A DNA stretch of 64,000 nucleotides from Noviherbaspirillum soli (GCF_015352955.1 NZ_JACYOX010000023.1:28105-92104), one strand, 5' to 3'; counted from the stretch's first letter, positions 1-11,538 are shown. Translations and numbers: made by a program. Notes: a model not told the origin generated them from the sequence alone.

Positions 1-250
1 GCGCGCCCTGCAGCGTGCCGTCCTCGCCGTAGCGGCCATGCAGCGCAATGAAGACGCGGTCGAACTGTTGCGCAGCCAGTTGCGCCAGGCCCTGTTCGGC
101 CGGATCGAAGCCATGCGCGTCGACGCCCCTGGCGCGCAGCGCGGCCAGCACGCCTGCGCCCGACATCAGCGAGACTTCGCGTTCGGCCGAGCGGCCGCCG
201 TACAGCACGCCGACCTTGCCCAGTTCCTGCGTCAGGTTGAAGCCAGTCAT
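1..250 (-). CDS. ddl: D-alanine--D-alanine ligase, N-terminal part (runs off left edge)
   Basis: The minus strand from 250 encodes a protein that begins [20 protein letters not shown] and continues with [11 protein letters not shown] and [16 protein letters not shown]. These are the N-terminal motifs of D-Ala-D-Ala ligase (Ddl), the ATP-grasp enzyme that makes the D-Ala-D-Ala dipeptide for peptidoglycan stem peptides in the cytoplasm. Only about 83 residues are inside the window; the ATP-grasp core lies to the left. The start codon overlaps the murC stop (ATGA at 250-247), so it is translated as the next gene of the dcw operon. The identification rests on the motifs and on the usual murC-ddl order. 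Confidence 0.93.
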   Translation of the reverse strand, partial: MTGFNLTQELGKVGVLYGGRSAEREVSLMSGAGVLAALRARGVDAHGFDPAEQGLAQLAAQQFDRVFIALHGRYGEDGTLQGA

Positions 251-1644
251 GCCGCCTCCCGTGCGCGCTGCGCCAGCTGGGCCGGCACGCCGGAGATGGA
301 ACCGGCGCCCATGGTGATGACCACATCGCCGTCCTTCACGACATCGGCGATGGTGGCGGGCATGTCGGCGATGTCCTCGACGAACACCGGCTCGACCTTG
401 CCCAGCACGCGCAAGGCATGCGCCAGCGAACGGCCGTCGGCGGCGACGATGGGCTGCTCGCCGGCTGCATACACTTCGGCCAGCACCAGCGCATCAGTGG
501 AAGACAGTACCTTCACGAAGTCCTCGAACAGGTCGCGGGTGCGGGTGTAGCGATGCGGTTGAAAGGCTAATACCAGGCGCCGGCCCGGATAGGCGCCGCG
601 CGCCGCCGCCAGCGTGGCCGCGGTTTCCACCGGATGATGGCCATAGTCATCCACCAGGGTAAAGGTAGTGCCGTTGGGCAGCGCGATATCGCCATAGCGG
701 GTAAAACGACGGCCCACGCCATTGAATTCGGTCAGCGCCTTTTGCGTGGCGCTGTCCGCCACGCCCAGTTCGCGGGCGATCGCAATGGCGGCGCAGGCAT
801 TCTGGACGTTGTGCATGCCCGGCTGGTTCAGGCTGATGTCCATCGGCGCATAGCCTTCCTGGATTACCGTGAACTGCATCAGGCCATCGCTGGCGCGGGC
901 ATCGACTGCGCGCACCTGCGCTTCCGGGTGGAAGCCATAGGTCAGCACCGGCTTGGAGATGAAGGGCATGATCTCGCGCACGTTGGCATCATCCAGGCAC
1001 AGGATGGCCACGCCGTAGAACGGCAGCCGGTTGGTGAATTCGATGAAGGCCTGCTTCAGCTTGGCGAAGCTGTGGTCATAGGTCTCCATGTGGTCGGCAT
1101 CGATGTTGGTGATGACTTCGATCACCGGAGACAGGTTCAGGAAGGACGCGTCCGACTCGTCGGCCTCGGCCACGATGAAGTCGCCCGAACCCAGCTTGGC
1201 GTTGGCGCCTGCGCTGGTCAGGCGGCCGCCGATCACGAAGGTCGGGTCCAGCCCGCCCTGGGCCAGCACGCTGGCCACCAGGCTGGTGGTGGTGGTCTTG
1301 CCATGGGTGCCGGCAATGGCGATGCCATTCTTCAGGCGCATCAGTTCGGCCAGCATCATCGCGCGCGGCACGATGGGGATGCGGCGGGCGCGCGCCGCCA
1401 GCACTTCCGGGTTGTCGGCTTTCACCGCGGTCGATGTGACCACCGCGTCGGCGCCTTCGATATGGGCGGCTTCATGCCCGCGACTGACCTTCGCGCCCAA
1501 CTGGGCCAGGCGCTCGGTGGCGGCATTGCTGCCGATGTCGGAACCGGAGACGGTATAGCCCAGGTTGAGCAGCACCTCGGCGATGCCGCTCATGCCGCTG
1601 CCGCCGATGCCGACGAAATGGATGTTCTTTACTTTATGTTTCAT
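247..1644 (-). CDS. murC: UDP-N-acetylmuramate--L-alanine ligase
   Basis: This 465-residue cytoplasmic Mur ligase adds L-Ala to UDP-MurNAc, the first stem-peptide step. Near the N-terminus is the dinucleotide-like [17 protein letters not shown]. The ATP P-loop [12 protein letters not shown] is around residue 115, followed by EADESDASF and by [13 protein letters not shown] in the central domain. The C-terminal domain contains DDYGHHPVE and [13 protein letters not shown]. The length is normal for MurC. Its start overlaps the murG stop (1641-1644) and its stop overlaps the ddl start, which indicates translational coupling within the dcw operon. Confidence 0.98.
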   Translation of the reverse strand: MKHKVKNIHFVGIGGSGMSGIAEVLLNLGYTVSGSDIGSNAATERLAQLGAKVSRGHEAAHIEGADAVVTSTAVKADNPEVLAARARRIPIVPRAMMLAELMRLKNGIAIAGTHGKTTTTSLVASVLAQGGLDPTFVIGGRLTSAGANAKLGSGDFIVAEADESDASFLNLSPVIEVITNIDADHMETYDHSFAKLKQAFIEFTNRLPFYGVAILCLDDANVREIMPFISKPVLTYGFHPEAQVRAVDARASDGLMQFTVIQEGYAPMDISLNQPGMHNVQNACAAIAIARELGVADSATQKALTEFNGVGRRFTRYGDIALPNGTTFTLVDDYGHHPVETAATLAAARGAYPGRRLVLAFQPHRYTRTRDLFEDFVKVLSSTDALVLAEVYAAGEQPIVAADGRSLAHALRVLGKVEPVFVEDIADMPATIADVVKDGDVVITMGAGSISGVPAQLAQRAREAA

Positions 1645-2732
1645 GCTGTCATTGGCGTTGCCGCCAGTTTTTCCAAGATATCCGCAATCGCCTGATTGGC
1701 GTCGCGCCTGCCGTTGCGGTATGCCGCCTCGGCCATTGCCGCGCAGCGGTCGCGCGGCATTTCCGCCAGCAGCGCGGCCAGCCGCTGCGGCGTCAGTTCA
1801 TTCTGCGGCAGATAGAGCGCCGCGCCCTGCCCGTCCATCCACTGCGCGTTGTCGCGCTGGTGGCTGGTGGTGGAAGCGACGAAGGGCACCAGCACGCTGG
1901 CCACGCCGGCCGCGGTCAGTTCCGACACCGTGATCGCGCCGGCGCGGCACAGCACCAGGTCGGCTTCGGCATAGCGGGCCGGCATGTCGTCGATGAAGGC
2001 CACCACTTCGGCCTTGATGCCGGCCTCGGCATAGGCGCGGCGCAGCGCATCGATATGCTGCTTGCCGGACTGGTGCACCAGCACCGGCCGCTTTTCCTCC
2101 GGCAGCAGCGCCATCGCTGCGGGCACCGCGTCATTGAGCGCCTTTGCACCCAGGCTGCCGCCCACCACCAGGAGGCGCAGCGGACCGGTGCGGCCGGCAT
2201 AGCGCTGCGCCGGCGGCGGCAGATCGGTGATTTCGCGGCGCACCGGATTGCCGGTCACGGAAGCCTTGCCGGCGGCCGCGCCGAAGTCGGCGGGAAAGCC
2301 GAACAGCACCCGCCGCGCCACCGGCGTCAGGGTCTTGTTCGACAGCAGCAGCGCGGCGTCGGCATTGACCAGCACCAGCGGCACGCCGCGCAGGCGCGCC
2401 ATCAGGCCGCCCGGCACGGTGACATAGCCGCCCATGCCCAGCACCACGTCGGGGTTGCGCCGCGCCAGGATGCGCAGGCAGGACACGAAGCTGGCGCTCA
2501 GGCGAAAGGCGCCTGACAGCGTATGCATCAGGCCCTTGCCGCGCATGCCGGAAAAGTCGATGCTGTCCATCGCCACGCCATGCTTTGGCACCAGTTCCTG
2601 CTCCATGCCACGAGCGGTGCCGAGCCAGGACACATCCCAGCCGCGCGCCTTCATGGTCTCGGCGATCGCCAGGCCCGGGAAGATATGGCCGCCGGTGCCG
2701 GCAGCCATCACCATCAGCTTCATGCGCTTCAT
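1641..2732 (-). CDS. murG: UDP-GlcNAc transferase making lipid II
   Basis: MurG transfers GlcNAc from UDP-GlcNAc to lipid I at the inner face of the cytoplasmic membrane, giving lipid II. The N-terminal [16 protein letters not shown] loop, the central [10 protein letters not shown] and the [10 protein letters not shown] donor-binding motif are all visible. I place the start at 2732, where the ATG overlaps the ftsW stop as ATGA; a second ATG (MKLMVMAAG) lies three codons in and is also possible. The frame stays open far upstream, antisense-free, inside ftsW/murD coding sequence, but that extension is a frame artefact. The resulting 363 residues are normal for the family. Confidence 0.97.
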   Translation of the reverse strand: MKRMKLMVMAAGTGGHIFPGLAIAETMKARGWDVSWLGTARGMEQELVPKHGVAMDSIDFSGMRGKGLMHTLSGAFRLSASFVSCLRILARRNPDVVLGMGGYVTVPGGLMARLRGVPLVLVNADAALLLSNKTLTPVARRVLFGFPADFGAAAGKASVTGNPVRREITDLPPPAQRYAGRTGPLRLLVVGGSLGAKALNDAVPAAMALLPEEKRPVLVHQSGKQHIDALRRAYAEAGIKAEVVAFIDDMPARYAEADLVLCRAGAITVSELTAAGVASVLVPFVASTTSHQRDNAQWMDGQGAALYLPQNELTPQRLAALLAEMPRDRCAAMAEAAYRNGRRDANQAIADILEKLAATPMTA

Positions 2733-3931
2733 AGCCGGCCTCCGCGCATGCGGATGCGGTTCTCGTAATCGATGCGCAGCAGGATGGCCAGGCCGACGCA
2801 GTTGATCAGCACGCCCGAGCCGCCATAGCTCATCAGCGGCAGCGTCAGGCCCTTGGTCGGCAGCAGGCCCAGGTTCACGCCCATGTTGATGAAGGTTTGC
2901 ACGCCGATCCAGAGGCCTATGCCCTTTGCCGTCAGGCCGGCGAAGGTCAGGTCGATCGCGATGGCCTGGCGGCCGATCTCGAAGGCGCGCTTGATGATCC
3001 AGTAGAACATCACCACCACCACCAGCACGCCGACAAAGCCGAGTTCCTCGCCGATCACGGCCAGCAGGAAGTCGGTATGGGCTTCCGGCAGGTAATGCAG
3101 CTTTTCCACGCTGCCGCCAAGGCCGACGCCGAACAGTTCGCCGCGGCCGAAGGCGATCAGCGAATGCGACAGCTGGTAAGCCTTGCCCAGCGCGTTTTCC
3201 TCGGTCCAGGGATTGAGATAGGCGAAGATGCGCTCGCGCCGCCAGGGCGACAAGCCGATCACCAGGCCGAATACCACCACCAGGATGGAAGCGATGCCCC
3301 CGAACCAGACGCCGTTGATGCCGCCCAGGAACAGGATGCCCATGGCGATGCAGACGATCACGCCGAAGGCGCCGAGGTCGGGCTCCAGCAGCAGCAGCAG
3401 GCCGACGCAGCCAACCGCCATCGCCATTGGCAGGAAGCCCTTGGTGAACCGGTGCATGTGCTGCTGCTTGCGCACCGTGTAGTCGGCCGCGTACAGCACC
3501 ATGAACAGCTTCATCAGTTCGGAAGGCTGCAGGTTGAATACCTTGAACGACAGCCAGCGCTTGGCGCCGTTGACGCCCTTGCCCAGGCCGGGCACCAGCA
3601 CCAGCACCAGCAGCACCAGGGTAAAAACGAAGAGATACGGCGCCAGTTTCTGCCAGGTCTTCATCGGCACCCTGAAGGCAAGTGCGCCGCATATCAGCGC
3701 AACCGTGATGAAACTGGCCTGGCGCACCAGGAAATGGGTGTTCTGGTAGGACGCGTACTTGGGCGAATCGGGCAGCGCGATCGAGGCGGAATACACCATG
3801 ACCATGCCGAACAGCATCAGCAGCACGGTAACCCAGACCAGCACCTGGTCGTAGGCGGCGACCTGCTGCCGCTGGGCCAGCGCCTCGGATGCGGGCGTGC
3901 CGCGGGAAAAGAAAGGCAGCGCGAACTTCAT
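2729..3931 (-). CDS. ftsW: Lipid II polymerase / division protein (SEDS family)
   Basis: This 400-residue polytopic membrane protein is of the SEDS family. FtsW polymerises septal glycan together with FtsI (PBP3). About ten hydrophobic segments are visible, along with SEDS signatures such as SEFAR/QPSEL-type [15 protein letters not shown], the [18 protein letters not shown] loop and the C-terminal [10 protein letters not shown]. Position between murD and murG is the standard proteobacterial dcw place for ftsW rather than rodA. Both ends overlap the neighbouring genes by 4 nt (ATGA). Confidence 0.97.
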   Translation of the reverse strand: MKFALPFFSRGTPASEALAQRQQVAAYDQVLVWVTVLLMLFGMVMVYSASIALPDSPKYASYQNTHFLVRQASFITVALICGALAFRVPMKTWQKLAPYLFVFTLVLLVLVLVPGLGKGVNGAKRWLSFKVFNLQPSELMKLFMVLYAADYTVRKQQHMHRFTKGFLPMAMAVGCVGLLLLLEPDLGAFGVIVCIAMGILFLGGINGVWFGGIASILVVVFGLVIGLSPWRRERIFAYLNPWTEENALGKAYQLSHSLIAFGRGELFGVGLGGSVEKLHYLPEAHTDFLLAVIGEELGFVGVLVVVVMFYWIIKRAFEIGRQAIAIDLTFAGLTAKGIGLWIGVQTFINMGVNLGLLPTKGLTLPLMSYGGSGVLINCVGLAILLRIDYENRIRMRGGRL

Positions 3932-5418
3932 GCGATGACCTCGCCCCGCGCCAGGGCCAGCTCACGCACCGCATCGACAAAGACTTCGGCCCGGTGCGCA
4001 TAATTGCGGAACATGTCCATGCTGGCGCAGGCTGGCGACAGCAGGACGGCTTCACCCGGCCGCGCCAGCGCGCCAGCACGCTCCACCGCCTGTTCCAGCG
4101 TGTCGCAGCTGATCAGTTCAACGCCGGTGTCGGCCAGCGCCGCCCGGATCGCGCCGGCATCGCGGCCGATCAAGAACACCATGCGGGCATGGCGCGCCAC
4201 CGGCTCTGCCAGCGGGCTGAAATCCTGTCCCTTGCCGTCGCCGCCGGCGATCAGCAGCAGGTGCGGCACGGCGCGGCCGGCGCCCAGGCCGTTGAGCGCG
4301 GCCACGGTTGCGCCGACATTGGTGCCCTTGCTGTCGTCGTAATAATCGACGCCGGCCACATTGGCCACCAGTTCGACGCGGTGCGGCTCGCCGCGGTACT
4401 CGCGCAGGCCGTGCAGCAGCGGCGCCAGCGGCAGGCCGATGGCGCGGCACAGCGCCAGCGCGGCCAGCGCATTCATCGCGTTATGGCGGCCGCGGATCTG
4501 CAGCGCATCGGCCGGCATCAGTTGCTTGTGCAGCACCGGGAGCGCGGCATCGTCCTTCTTGCGGCGCTTGCGTTCGCCTTCCTCCGCCGCCACCGCCAGG
4601 GTCAGCCACAGCATGCCGTTTTCCTGGGTCAGGCCGAGGCAGTCCGGCTGATCGGGCTGGTCGCTGCCAAAGGTGACCAGGGGCGCATCCCTGCCTGCCA
4701 TCTTCATGCTGAGCGCATCGTCGCGATTGAGCACGCGCACCGTGCCGGCGCCGAAGATCCTTGCCTTGGCGGCGGCATAGGCCGCCATGTCGCCATGCCA
4801 GTCGAGATGGTCCTGCGTGACATTGAGCACGGTTGCCGCATCCGGCCGCAGGCTGGCGCAGCCATGCAGCTGGAAGCTCGACAGTTCCAGCACCCAGACC
4901 TGCGGCAGGTCGCCGGCGTCGAGCCGCGCGCGCAGCATGTCCAGCGCGGAAGGGCTGATATTGCCGGCCACTTGCGCCGACAGGCCGGACCGCTGCACCA
5001 GGAGGCCGGTCAGGCTGGTGACCGTGGTCTTGCCATTGGTGCCGGTGATGGCCAGTACTTTGGGCGCATAGCCCTGCTCTTCGCGCAGTGCGTCCAGCGC
5101 CTGCGCGAACAATTCCATTTCGCCCCAGACCGGGATGCCGCGTTCGGCGGCCGGCGCCAGCAGCGGCGCCAGTTCGCGGCCCGGCGCCAGGCCCGGACTG
5201 ACCGCGACGATGTCGATGCCGTCGAGCAGGTCCGGCCTGAAGGCGCCGCCAATGAAGCCGGCCGCAGGCAATGCCTGCCGCAACTGCTGCAGGCGCTCCG
5301 GCGCTTCGCGGGTGTCGGCCACGCGCACGGCGGCGCCGCAGCGTCCCAGCCAGAGCGCCATCGCCAGCCCGGATTCACCGAGCCCCAACACCAGTACCTG
5401 TTTGCCTTGATAGTTCAT
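3928..5418 (-). CDS. murD: UDP-N-acetylmuramoylalanine--D-glutamate ligase
   Basis: MurD adds D-Glu to UDP-MurNAc-L-Ala in the cytoplasm. The 496-residue protein opens with [17 protein letters not shown] (nucleotide-binding fold) and has the Mur P-loop [29 protein letters not shown] and [13 protein letters not shown] in the ATP-binding and C-terminal domains. It is somewhat longer than the roughly 440 residues of E. coli MurD. The extra length includes a charged insert with [12 protein letters not shown], a feature I regard as lineage-specific. The ATG overlaps the mraY stop by one base (TAATG). Confidence 0.97.
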   Translation of the reverse strand: MNYQGKQVLVLGLGESGLAMALWLGRCGAAVRVADTREAPERLQQLRQALPAAGFIGGAFRPDLLDGIDIVAVSPGLAPGRELAPLLAPAAERGIPVWGEMELFAQALDALREEQGYAPKVLAITGTNGKTTVTSLTGLLVQRSGLSAQVAGNISPSALDMLRARLDAGDLPQVWVLELSSFQLHGCASLRPDAATVLNVTQDHLDWHGDMAAYAAAKARIFGAGTVRVLNRDDALSMKMAGRDAPLVTFGSDQPDQPDCLGLTQENGMLWLTLAVAAEEGERKRRKKDDAALPVLHKQLMPADALQIRGRHNAMNALAALALCRAIGLPLAPLLHGLREYRGEPHRVELVANVAGVDYYDDSKGTNVGATVAALNGLGAGRAVPHLLLIAGGDGKGQDFSPLAEPVARHARMVFLIGRDAGAIRAALADTGVELISCDTLEQAVERAGALARPGEAVLLSPACASMDMFRNYAHRAEVFVDAVRELALARGEVIA

Positions 5419-6587
5419 TAGCGCAGCTTCAATGTCGACAGGCCAAACAGCACCAGCATCATCGTGATGATCCAGAAGCGCACGACGACCTGGGTTTCCT
5501 TCCAGCCCTTCTGTTCATAGTGATGATGCAGCGGCGCCATCAGCAGCACCCGGCGGCCGGTGCCGAAGCGGGCCTTGGTGTATTTGAAGTAGCCGACCTG
5601 CAGCATCACCGACAGGGTTTCCACCACGAACACGCCGCCCATGATGAACAGCACGATTTCCTGGCGCACGATGACGGCAATGGTGCCCAGCGCGCCGCCC
5701 AGAGCCAGTGCGCCGACGTCGCCCATGAACACTTGCGCCGGATGGGCGTTGAACCAGAGGAAGGCCAGGCCGGCCCCAGCCATGGCGCCGCAGAAGATGA
5801 TCAGCTCGCCGGCGCCCGGTATGTGCGGAATGAACAGGTAGCGGGAATAGGTCGCGCTGCCGGTCAGGTAGGCGAACAGGCCCAGCGCGGTGCCCACCAT
5901 CACGGTCGGCATGATGGCCAGGCCGTCCAGGCCGTCGGTCAGGTTGACCGCGTTGCTGGTGCCGACGATGACGAAATAGGTCAGCGCGATGAAGCCCCAG
6001 ACGCCCAGCGGATAGCTGATGGTCTTGAAGAAGGGCACGATGAAGTCGGCCTTGGGCGGCAGGTCCATCGAGAAGCCGGATTTCACCCAGTCCATGAACA
6101 GCTGCAGCACATTGGCGTTGGAGATGCCCGAGACCGAAAAGGCTAGATACAGCGCCGCGCCCAGGCCGATCAGGGACTGCCAGAAGTACTTCTCCTTCGA
6201 TGCCATGCCTTTCGGGTCCTTGTACACCACCTTGCGGTAGTCATCGACCCAGCCGATCGCGCCGAAGCCCAGCGTCACGACCAGCACCGGCCAGATGAAG
6301 CGGTTGCTCCAGTCGCTCCACAGCAGCGTGGAGATGCCGATGGAGATCAGGATCAGCGCGCCGCCCATGGTTGGCGTGCCGGACTTGATCAGATGGGTTT
6401 GCGGACCGTCGGTGCGCACCGCCTGACCGACCTTCATGCGGGTCAGCATGCGGATCACCGCCGGGCCGGAAAACAGGCCGATGGCGAGCGCGGTCAGCGT
6501 TGCGAACACGGCGCGGAAGGTGATGAAGTTGAATACCCGCAGCGGACCAAATTCGTCCTGGAAAAATTGAGCCAGCCAAAGCAGCAT
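5418..6587 (-). CDS. mraY: Phospho-N-acetylmuramoyl-pentapeptide transferase (lipid I synthase)
   Basis: MraY moves phospho-MurNAc-pentapeptide from UDP onto undecaprenyl phosphate in the inner membrane. I start it at 6587 ([19 protein letters not shown], 389 residues), which matches the usual MraY N-terminus; nine further codons are open upstream but would run into murF. Ten membrane segments are visible. Key motifs are [10 protein letters not shown], the Asp-rich [21 protein letters not shown] and the C-terminal [12 protein letters not shown]. One base separates it from the murF stop. Confidence 0.97.
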   Translation of the reverse strand: MLLWLAQFFQDEFGPLRVFNFITFRAVFATLTALAIGLFSGPAVIRMLTRMKVGQAVRTDGPQTHLIKSGTPTMGGALILISIGISTLLWSDWSNRFIWPVLVVTLGFGAIGWVDDYRKVVYKDPKGMASKEKYFWQSLIGLGAALYLAFSVSGISNANVLQLFMDWVKSGFSMDLPPKADFIVPFFKTISYPLGVWGFIALTYFVIVGTSNAVNLTDGLDGLAIMPTVMVGTALGLFAYLTGSATYSRYLFIPHIPGAGELIIFCGAMAGAGLAFLWFNAHPAQVFMGDVGALALGGALGTIAVIVRQEIVLFIMGGVFVVETLSVMLQVGYFKYTKARFGTGRRVLLMAPLHHHYEQKGWKETQVVVRFWIITMMLVLFGLSTLKLR

Positions 6588-6588
6588 G

Positions 6589-7968
6589 CTAGTGCGCCTC
6601 CCGCACTGGTTCACCCACCAGATGCTGCACTGCCCGCTCCATGCGCATGAAACGCGAGCCCTTGACCAGCACGGTCGTGTGCGGCGTCACCAGCGCGGAA
6701 ACCGCCTCGTTGAGCGAGTCCATGCCGTCGTGGTGACGGGCGCGCGCGCCGAACGCGTTGGCGGCGCTGGCCGCCAGTTCGCCCAGGGTCAGCAGATGGT
6801 CGATGCCGCGGCCGCTGGCATAGGCGCCGATCTCTTCATGAAACTTGCGGCCTTCGCTGCCGACTTCGCCCATGTCGCCCAGCACCAGCGCACGCGGCGC
6901 CGGCGCCAGCGCCAGCACGTCGATGGCGGCTTTCACCGAATCGGGATTGGCATTGTAGGTGTCGTCGATCACGGTGGCGCCATTGCGTCCGCGCTTGTGC
7001 TGCAGCCGGCCATTCACCGGCACGAAGCTTTCCAGGCCCTGCACGATGGCGCGCCTGTGGATGCCGATGGCGAGCGCGCAGGCGATCGCCGCCAGCGCGT
7101 TGCGCACGTTGTGGGCGCCGGCCGCGGCCAGGCGCAGCGAGAACTCGCGCTGCCCGACCCGCACCGTCATCGCGCTGCCGAAAGCCTGGGGCACATAGGT
7201 GCAGCTGACATTGGCATCCAGCGACAGGCCGAAGGTGAGGATCTTGCGCTTGCCGCTGGCCTTGGCCAGGCTGCGCCACAGCGGGCTGTACGGATCGTCG
7301 GCCGGGAACACCGCGATGCCGTCCGCCGGCAGCGCGCTGATCACCGAGCCGTTTTCCTGCGCCACGGCTTCCACGCTGGCCATGAATTCCTGGTGTTCGC
7401 GCTGGGCATTATTGACCAGCGCGACCGTCGGCTGGGCAATGGCGGCCAGCTGCGCGATCTCGCCCGGATGGTTCATGCCGAGCTCGATCACGGCGGCCTT
7501 CTGCTCGGCATCCATGCGGAACAGGGTCAGCGGCACGCCAATGTCATTGTTCAGGTTGCCGCGGGTGGCAAGGTAGTTGTCGCAACCGAACTCGGCGGCG
7601 AGGATGGACGCGATCATTTCCTTGACCGTGGTCTTGCCGTTGCTGCCGGTGACGCCGATCACGGGGATGGCGAACTGGCGACGCCAGTAGGCAGCCACTT
7701 CGCCCAGGGCGACGCGGGTATCGGGCACCAGTAGCGCCGGCAGCGGATAAGCCTGCGGCACGTTCTCCGCCAGCACCGCGGCCGCGCCGCTGGCGGCGAC
7801 CTCGGCGAGGAAGTCATGCGCGTCGAACCGCTCGCCGCGCAGCGCGACGAACAGGCTGCCCGGCTTGATTTCCCGGCTGTTGGTGGAAATGTCCTGGAAG
7901 GCGGCGGCCGCTGTCAGGCGCGCAGACGTCAGGCGTGGCTGCAGTTGCGTCAGGGAAGACCGGATCAC
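6589..7968 (-). CDS. murF: UDP-MurNAc-tripeptide--D-alanyl-D-alanine ligase
   Basis: MurF adds D-Ala-D-Ala to the UDP-MurNAc-tripeptide in the cytoplasm. The 459-residue protein contains [16 protein letters not shown] (N-terminal substrate domain), the P-loop [26 protein letters not shown] and [14 protein letters not shown]. It begins with GTG at 7968, which overlaps the murE TGA as GTGA. The length and gene position are canonical. Confidence 0.97.
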   Translation of the reverse strand: MIRSSLTQLQPRLTSARLTAAAAFQDISTNSREIKPGSLFVALRGERFDAHDFLAEVAASGAAAVLAENVPQAYPLPALLVPDTRVALGEVAAYWRRQFAIPVIGVTGSNGKTTVKEMIASILAAEFGCDNYLATRGNLNNDIGVPLTLFRMDAEQKAAVIELGMNHPGEIAQLAAIAQPTVALVNNAQREHQEFMASVEAVAQENGSVISALPADGIAVFPADDPYSPLWRSLAKASGKRKILTFGLSLDANVSCTYVPQAFGSAMTVRVGQREFSLRLAAAGAHNVRNALAAIACALAIGIHRRAIVQGLESFVPVNGRLQHKRGRNGATVIDDTYNANPDSVKAAIDVLALAPAPRALVLGDMGEVGSEGRKFHEEIGAYASGRGIDHLLTLGELAASAANAFGARARHHDGMDSLNEAVSALVTPHTTVLVKGSRFMRMERAVQHLVGEPVREAH

Positions 7969-9500
7969 AGCATGCCCTTCATCGTCACCCGGCCCGCCAG
8001 CGACAGCGCAGCATGGTCAGCATCCTGGAACGGCAGCTTGCGTCCCTTGATCTCCTGGTAAGTTTCATGGCCCTTGCCGGCCAGCAGCACCACGTCGGCC
8101 CGCGACGCATGCTTGACTGCGTAAAGGATGGCGGCCGCACGGTCTTCAATCACGTGCGGCGCGCTGTGCATTGCATTGGAAATCTTCATGCCCTCAATAA
8201 TCTGTTCAATGATGTCCGCAGGATTTTCGCCGCGCGGATTGTCGCTGGTGACGATCACGTGATCCGCCGCCGTGGCGGCCGCACCCATCTGGGGCCGCTT
8301 GCCGGGATCACGGTCGCCGCCGCAGCCGAATACGCACCACAGACGGCCATGCCGTTGCCGGGCGACCTCGCGCAGGGTGGCGAGGGTTTTGGTCAGCGCA
8401 TCGGGCGTATGCGCATAGTCGATGACCACCAGCGGCGCTTCGGCGCCGCCGAGCTGCTGCATGCGGCCCGGCACCGGCTGCAATCCTTCCAGCAGTTCGA
8501 CCACGGCGCGCAGCGCCAGGCCGCGCGCCATCAGCACGCCAGCGATGCCAAGCACGTTACTGACATTGAACTGGCCAACAAGTTGCGTGCGAACCTGGGT
8601 CGCGCCTTGCGGCGTGCTCATCTGAAACACGGTGCCGCCCTGGCTGGAGCGAATCTCGCTGGCGCGCAGGACCGGCACGGCGCCGGCATCGGCGCCGGTC
8701 AGGCTGTAGCCGATGACGCTGACTTCGGAGCGGCCGCGCAGATGCGCAACCAGGCGCTGGCCCATGTCGTCATCGAGGTTGATCACCGCGTGGCGCAGTC
8801 CCGGCCAGTCGAACAGGCGACGCTTGGCCGCCTCGTAAGTCTCCATGTCGCCGTGATAGTCCAGATGATCGCGGGTGAAATTGGTAAACAGCGCAATGTC
8901 GACATGCAGGCCGCCGAGCCGGCCCTGGTCCAGGCCGATGGACGACGCCTCGATCGCCAGCGCGCGCGCGCCGCTGGCGCGGGCCTGCGCCAGGCGGCGC
9001 TGCAGCAGCACCGCGTCGGGCGTGGTGTAGCCGGTGCTGCTGAAGCTGCCGGCCATGCCGTTGCGATAGACGCCGGTGCCCAGCGTGCCTACCACCAGCG
9101 TCGGCTCGCCCTGCTTCGACAGCACGCGGCCCAGCCACTGGCTGCAGGAGGTCTTGCCATTCGTGCCTGTGACCGCCACCACCCGCATCTGGCTGTCCGG
9201 CCGGCCATACCACGCGCCGGCGATCTCGCCGGCCAGCTGCTTCAGGCCGGGGACGGCGAAATGCGGCACATCGGCCGCGGCAGGCCATGCATAGGCGTCG
9301 CCATCGTCGTACAGCACCGCGGCGGCGCCGCGCTGCACGGCAGCGGCTATGTAGTTGCGGCCGTCGGCGCTGTCGCCGGGATAGGCGAAAAACACATCGC
9401 CTGCATTGAGCAGGCGCGAGTCCGAGGTCAGCTGCGCCGACGGCGCCGCCGATCGCAGCCAGGCCACGATGTCGTCGATGCGGACCGTGCCGTCCGCCAT
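7965..9500 (-). CDS. murE: UDP-MurNAc-dipeptide--meso-diaminopimelate ligase
   Basis: MurE adds the third stem residue. The protein has TSDSRLLNAGDVFFAYPGDS near its N-terminus, the P-loop VTGTNGKTSCSQWLG, NFTRDHLDYHGDMETY, and in the C-terminal domain DYAHTPDALTKTL and the tetrapeptide DNPR (SDNPRGENP). DNPR is the signature of meso-DAP-adding rather than lysine-adding MurE. I start it at 9500 (MADGTVRIDDIVAW, 511 residues), where its ATG overlaps the ftsI TAA by one base; the frame remains open upstream within ftsI only by chance. Confidence 0.97.
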   Translation of the reverse strand: MADGTVRIDDIVAWLRSAAPSAQLTSDSRLLNAGDVFFAYPGDSADGRNYIAAAVQRGAAAVLYDDGDAYAWPAAADVPHFAVPGLKQLAGEIAGAWYGRPDSQMRVVAVTGTNGKTSCSQWLGRVLSKQGEPTLVVGTLGTGVYRNGMAGSFSSTGYTTPDAVLLQRRLAQARASGARALAIEASSIGLDQGRLGGLHVDIALFTNFTRDHLDYHGDMETYEAAKRRLFDWPGLRHAVINLDDDMGQRLVAHLRGRSEVSVIGYSLTGADAGAVPVLRASEIRSSQGGTVFQMSTPQGATQVRTQLVGQFNVSNVLGIAGVLMARGLALRAVVELLEGLQPVPGRMQQLGGAEAPLVVIDYAHTPDALTKTLATLREVARQRHGRLWCVFGCGGDRDPGKRPQMGAAATAADHVIVTSDNPRGENPADIIEQIIEGMKISNAMHSAPHVIEDRAAAILYAVKHASRADVVLLAGKGHETYQEIKGRKLPFQDADHAALSLAGRVTMKGML

Positions 9501-11266
9501 TACATGCTCTCCTGGGGCGCATTGGCCGGCACGATGATGCTGGTGACGGTGGAATCGGGGCCGACATTCATTGCCCGCAGCGTGCTGCCGACGATGTTGG
9601 AAAACACCGGCGCGGCGACTTCGCCGCCGTAATGCGAGCCGGTCGGCTCGTCGATCATCACGGCGATGATCACGCGCGGATCGGACGCGGGCGCAAAGCC
9701 GACGAAGGACGATACATACTTGTTGGCATAGCGGCCGCCCACCAGCTTGTGGGCAGTGCCGGTCTTGCCGGCCACGCGGTAGCCAGGGACCTGGGCCTTG
9801 GGCGCCGTGCCTTCCGGACCGGCGGCCATTTCCAGCATTGCGCGCATGTCGCGCGCCGTTTTTTCGGTGATCACGCGCTGGCCTACCGGTGGCGCGCCGA
9901 GCTTCTGGAACGACAGCGGAATCAGGTCGCCGTCGCGAGCAAAGATGGTATAGGCATGGGCGATCTGCAGCAGCGACACCGAAATGCCGTGGCCGTAGCT
10001 CATGGTGGCCTGCTCGATCGGCCGCCAGGCCTTGTAGGGACGGACCCGCCCCGCCACCGCGCCCGGGAAGCCCAGCTTGGGCTGCTGGCCGAAGCCCACC
10101 GTGGTGAACATTTCCCACATTTCCTGCGGCTGCATCTGCAATGCGATCTTCGCAGTGCCGACGTTGGACGACTTCTGGATCACCTGCGACACCGTCAGCA
10201 GGCCATGCGCATGGGCGTCGCCGATGGTGGCCGTGCCGATGGTCAGCTTGCCGGGCGCGGTCTGCACCGTGGTATTCGGGGTGACCCGCTTGGTGTCCAT
10301 CGCCAGCGCGATAGTGAACGGTTTCAGGGTCGAGCCCGGCTCATAGGTATCGGTGATGACCCGGTTGCGCAGCATCGCGCCGGTCAGGATCGAGCGGTTG
10401 TTGGGGTTGTAGGTCGGCAGGTTGGCCAGCGCCAGCACCTCGCCGGTCTTGACGTCCACCACCACCACGCCGCCCGCCTTGGCCTTGAACTTCTCGACCG
10501 CCTCCTTCAGGTGTGTGAAGGCGATGTATTGCAGCTTGCTGTCGAGCGACAGCACCAGGTCGCGGCCGTCATGCGGCTCGCGCACGGCGGCGATGTCCTC
10601 GACGATGCGGCCCAGGCGGTCCTTGATCACGCGGCGGCTGCCTGTGACGCCGGCCAGGGTCTTCTGCATGCCCAGCTCCATGCCGTCCTGGCCAGCATCT
10701 TCCACATTGGTGAAGCCGACCACATGGGCCATGACCTCGCCCTGCGGATAGAAGCGCTTGTATTCCTTGCGGGTCTCGATGCCGGCAATGCCCAGCTTCA
10801 GCACCTTGTCCACGGTTTCCTGCTCGACCTGGCGCTTCAGATAGACGAAGTTGCGGTCCGAGTCGAGCTTCTTGCGCAGTTCGGCTTCGGGCATTTCCAG
10901 CAGGCCGGCCAGCGCGTGCAGCTTTTCCGCCGGCGCTTCCAGCACGTCATCGGGGATGGCCCATACCGCCTTGACCGGCACCGAGGAGGCGAGCACTTCG
11001 CCATTGCGGTCTGTGATCCTGCCGCGCGTTGCCGGCAGTTCCAGCGTCCGGGCGTAACGCGCCTCGCCCTGCTTCTGCAGGAATTCGGTGGACAGTCCCT
11101 GCAGCCACAGCGCGCGGCCGGCCAGCGCCAGGAATGCCGCGAACATCATGAACAGCACCAGGCGCGAACGCCACGGCGGCAGCTTCACCGCGAGCAGCGG
11201 ACTGGCAGAAAAGGGAACGCCGCGTGCAGTGGCGCGGCGCGAGTTGGGGCGGGAAGCGGCGCGCAT
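9500..11266 (-). CDS. ftsI: Septal peptidoglycan transpeptidase PBP3
   Basis: FtsI is the class B penicillin-binding protein that cross-links septal peptidoglycan. The 588 residues show a short cytoplasmic tail, one membrane anchor (LVLFMMFAAFLALAGRALW, about residues 36-54), the PBP dimerisation-type domain with RGRITDRNGEVLA, and the transpeptidase domain. Catalytic motifs are EPGSTLKPFT (SxxK), SSNVGTAK (SxN) and KTGTAHK (KTG). The region downstream of ftsL is the normal dcw position. Start and stop each overlap a neighbour by one base (TAATG). Confidence 0.97.
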   Translation of the reverse strand: MRAASRPNSRRATARGVPFSASPLLAVKLPPWRSRLVLFMMFAAFLALAGRALWLQGLSTEFLQKQGEARYARTLELPATRGRITDRNGEVLASSVPVKAVWAIPDDVLEAPAEKLHALAGLLEMPEAELRKKLDSDRNFVYLKRQVEQETVDKVLKLGIAGIETRKEYKRFYPQGEVMAHVVGFTNVEDAGQDGMELGMQKTLAGVTGSRRVIKDRLGRIVEDIAAVREPHDGRDLVLSLDSKLQYIAFTHLKEAVEKFKAKAGGVVVVDVKTGEVLALANLPTYNPNNRSILTGAMLRNRVITDTYEPGSTLKPFTIALAMDTKRVTPNTTVQTAPGKLTIGTATIGDAHAHGLLTVSQVIQKSSNVGTAKIALQMQPQEMWEMFTTVGFGQQPKLGFPGAVAGRVRPYKAWRPIEQATMSYGHGISVSLLQIAHAYTIFARDGDLIPLSFQKLGAPPVGQRVITEKTARDMRAMLEMAAGPEGTAPKAQVPGYRVAGKTGTAHKLVGGRYANKYVSSFVGFAPASDPRVIIAVMIDEPTGSHYGGEVAAPVFSNIVGSTLRAMNVGPDSTVTSIIVPANAPQESM

Positions 11267-11538
11267 TATCTGGCCTCTCCGGTAATGTATTGCGTGCGTG
11301 CGGGAGTCAGCGGCACCATATTGAGATCGCGCCGTGCATTGGCTTCAATGCGGGCATGCTTGCCCAGCGTGGATTGGTCGAGCTGCAGTTGCGACCATTC
11401 GACTTCGAGCTGGCGGGCGACGGTCTGCGCCCGCTCGATCTCGATGAACAGGCGACGCGCCTGGTATTGCGCGTTGACCAGCGACAAGGCGCTTCCGGCA
11501 AGCAGCGCGGTCAGCACGATGCACAGCCGGGCGCTCAC
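11266..11538 (-). CDS. ftsL: Cell division protein FtsL
   Basis: This 90-residue bitopic membrane protein has a single N-terminal hydrophobic segment ([19 protein letters not shown]) followed by a periplasmic helix with leucine/aliphatic heptad spacing ([20 protein letters not shown]). That is the architecture of FtsL, which joins FtsQ and FtsB in the divisome. FtsL sequences are poorly conserved, so the call depends on size, topology and position between rsmH and ftsI. It begins with GTG at 11538, overlapping the rsmH stop as GTGA. Confidence 0.93.
   Translation of the reverse strand: MSARLCIVLTALLAGSALSLVNAQYQARRLFIEIERAQTVARQLEVEWSQLQLDQSTLGKHARIEANARRDLNMVPLTPARTQYITGEAR

Noticed and set aside
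634..1695. Long open frame antisense to murC
   Set aside because: It is the mirror of a GC-rich conserved gene; it lacks a ribosome site and any recognisable family.
1641..4079. Single 812-codon frame covering murG and more
   Set aside because: The first half is out of frame with ftsW/murD, which are clearly coding; only the part from 2732 is MurG.
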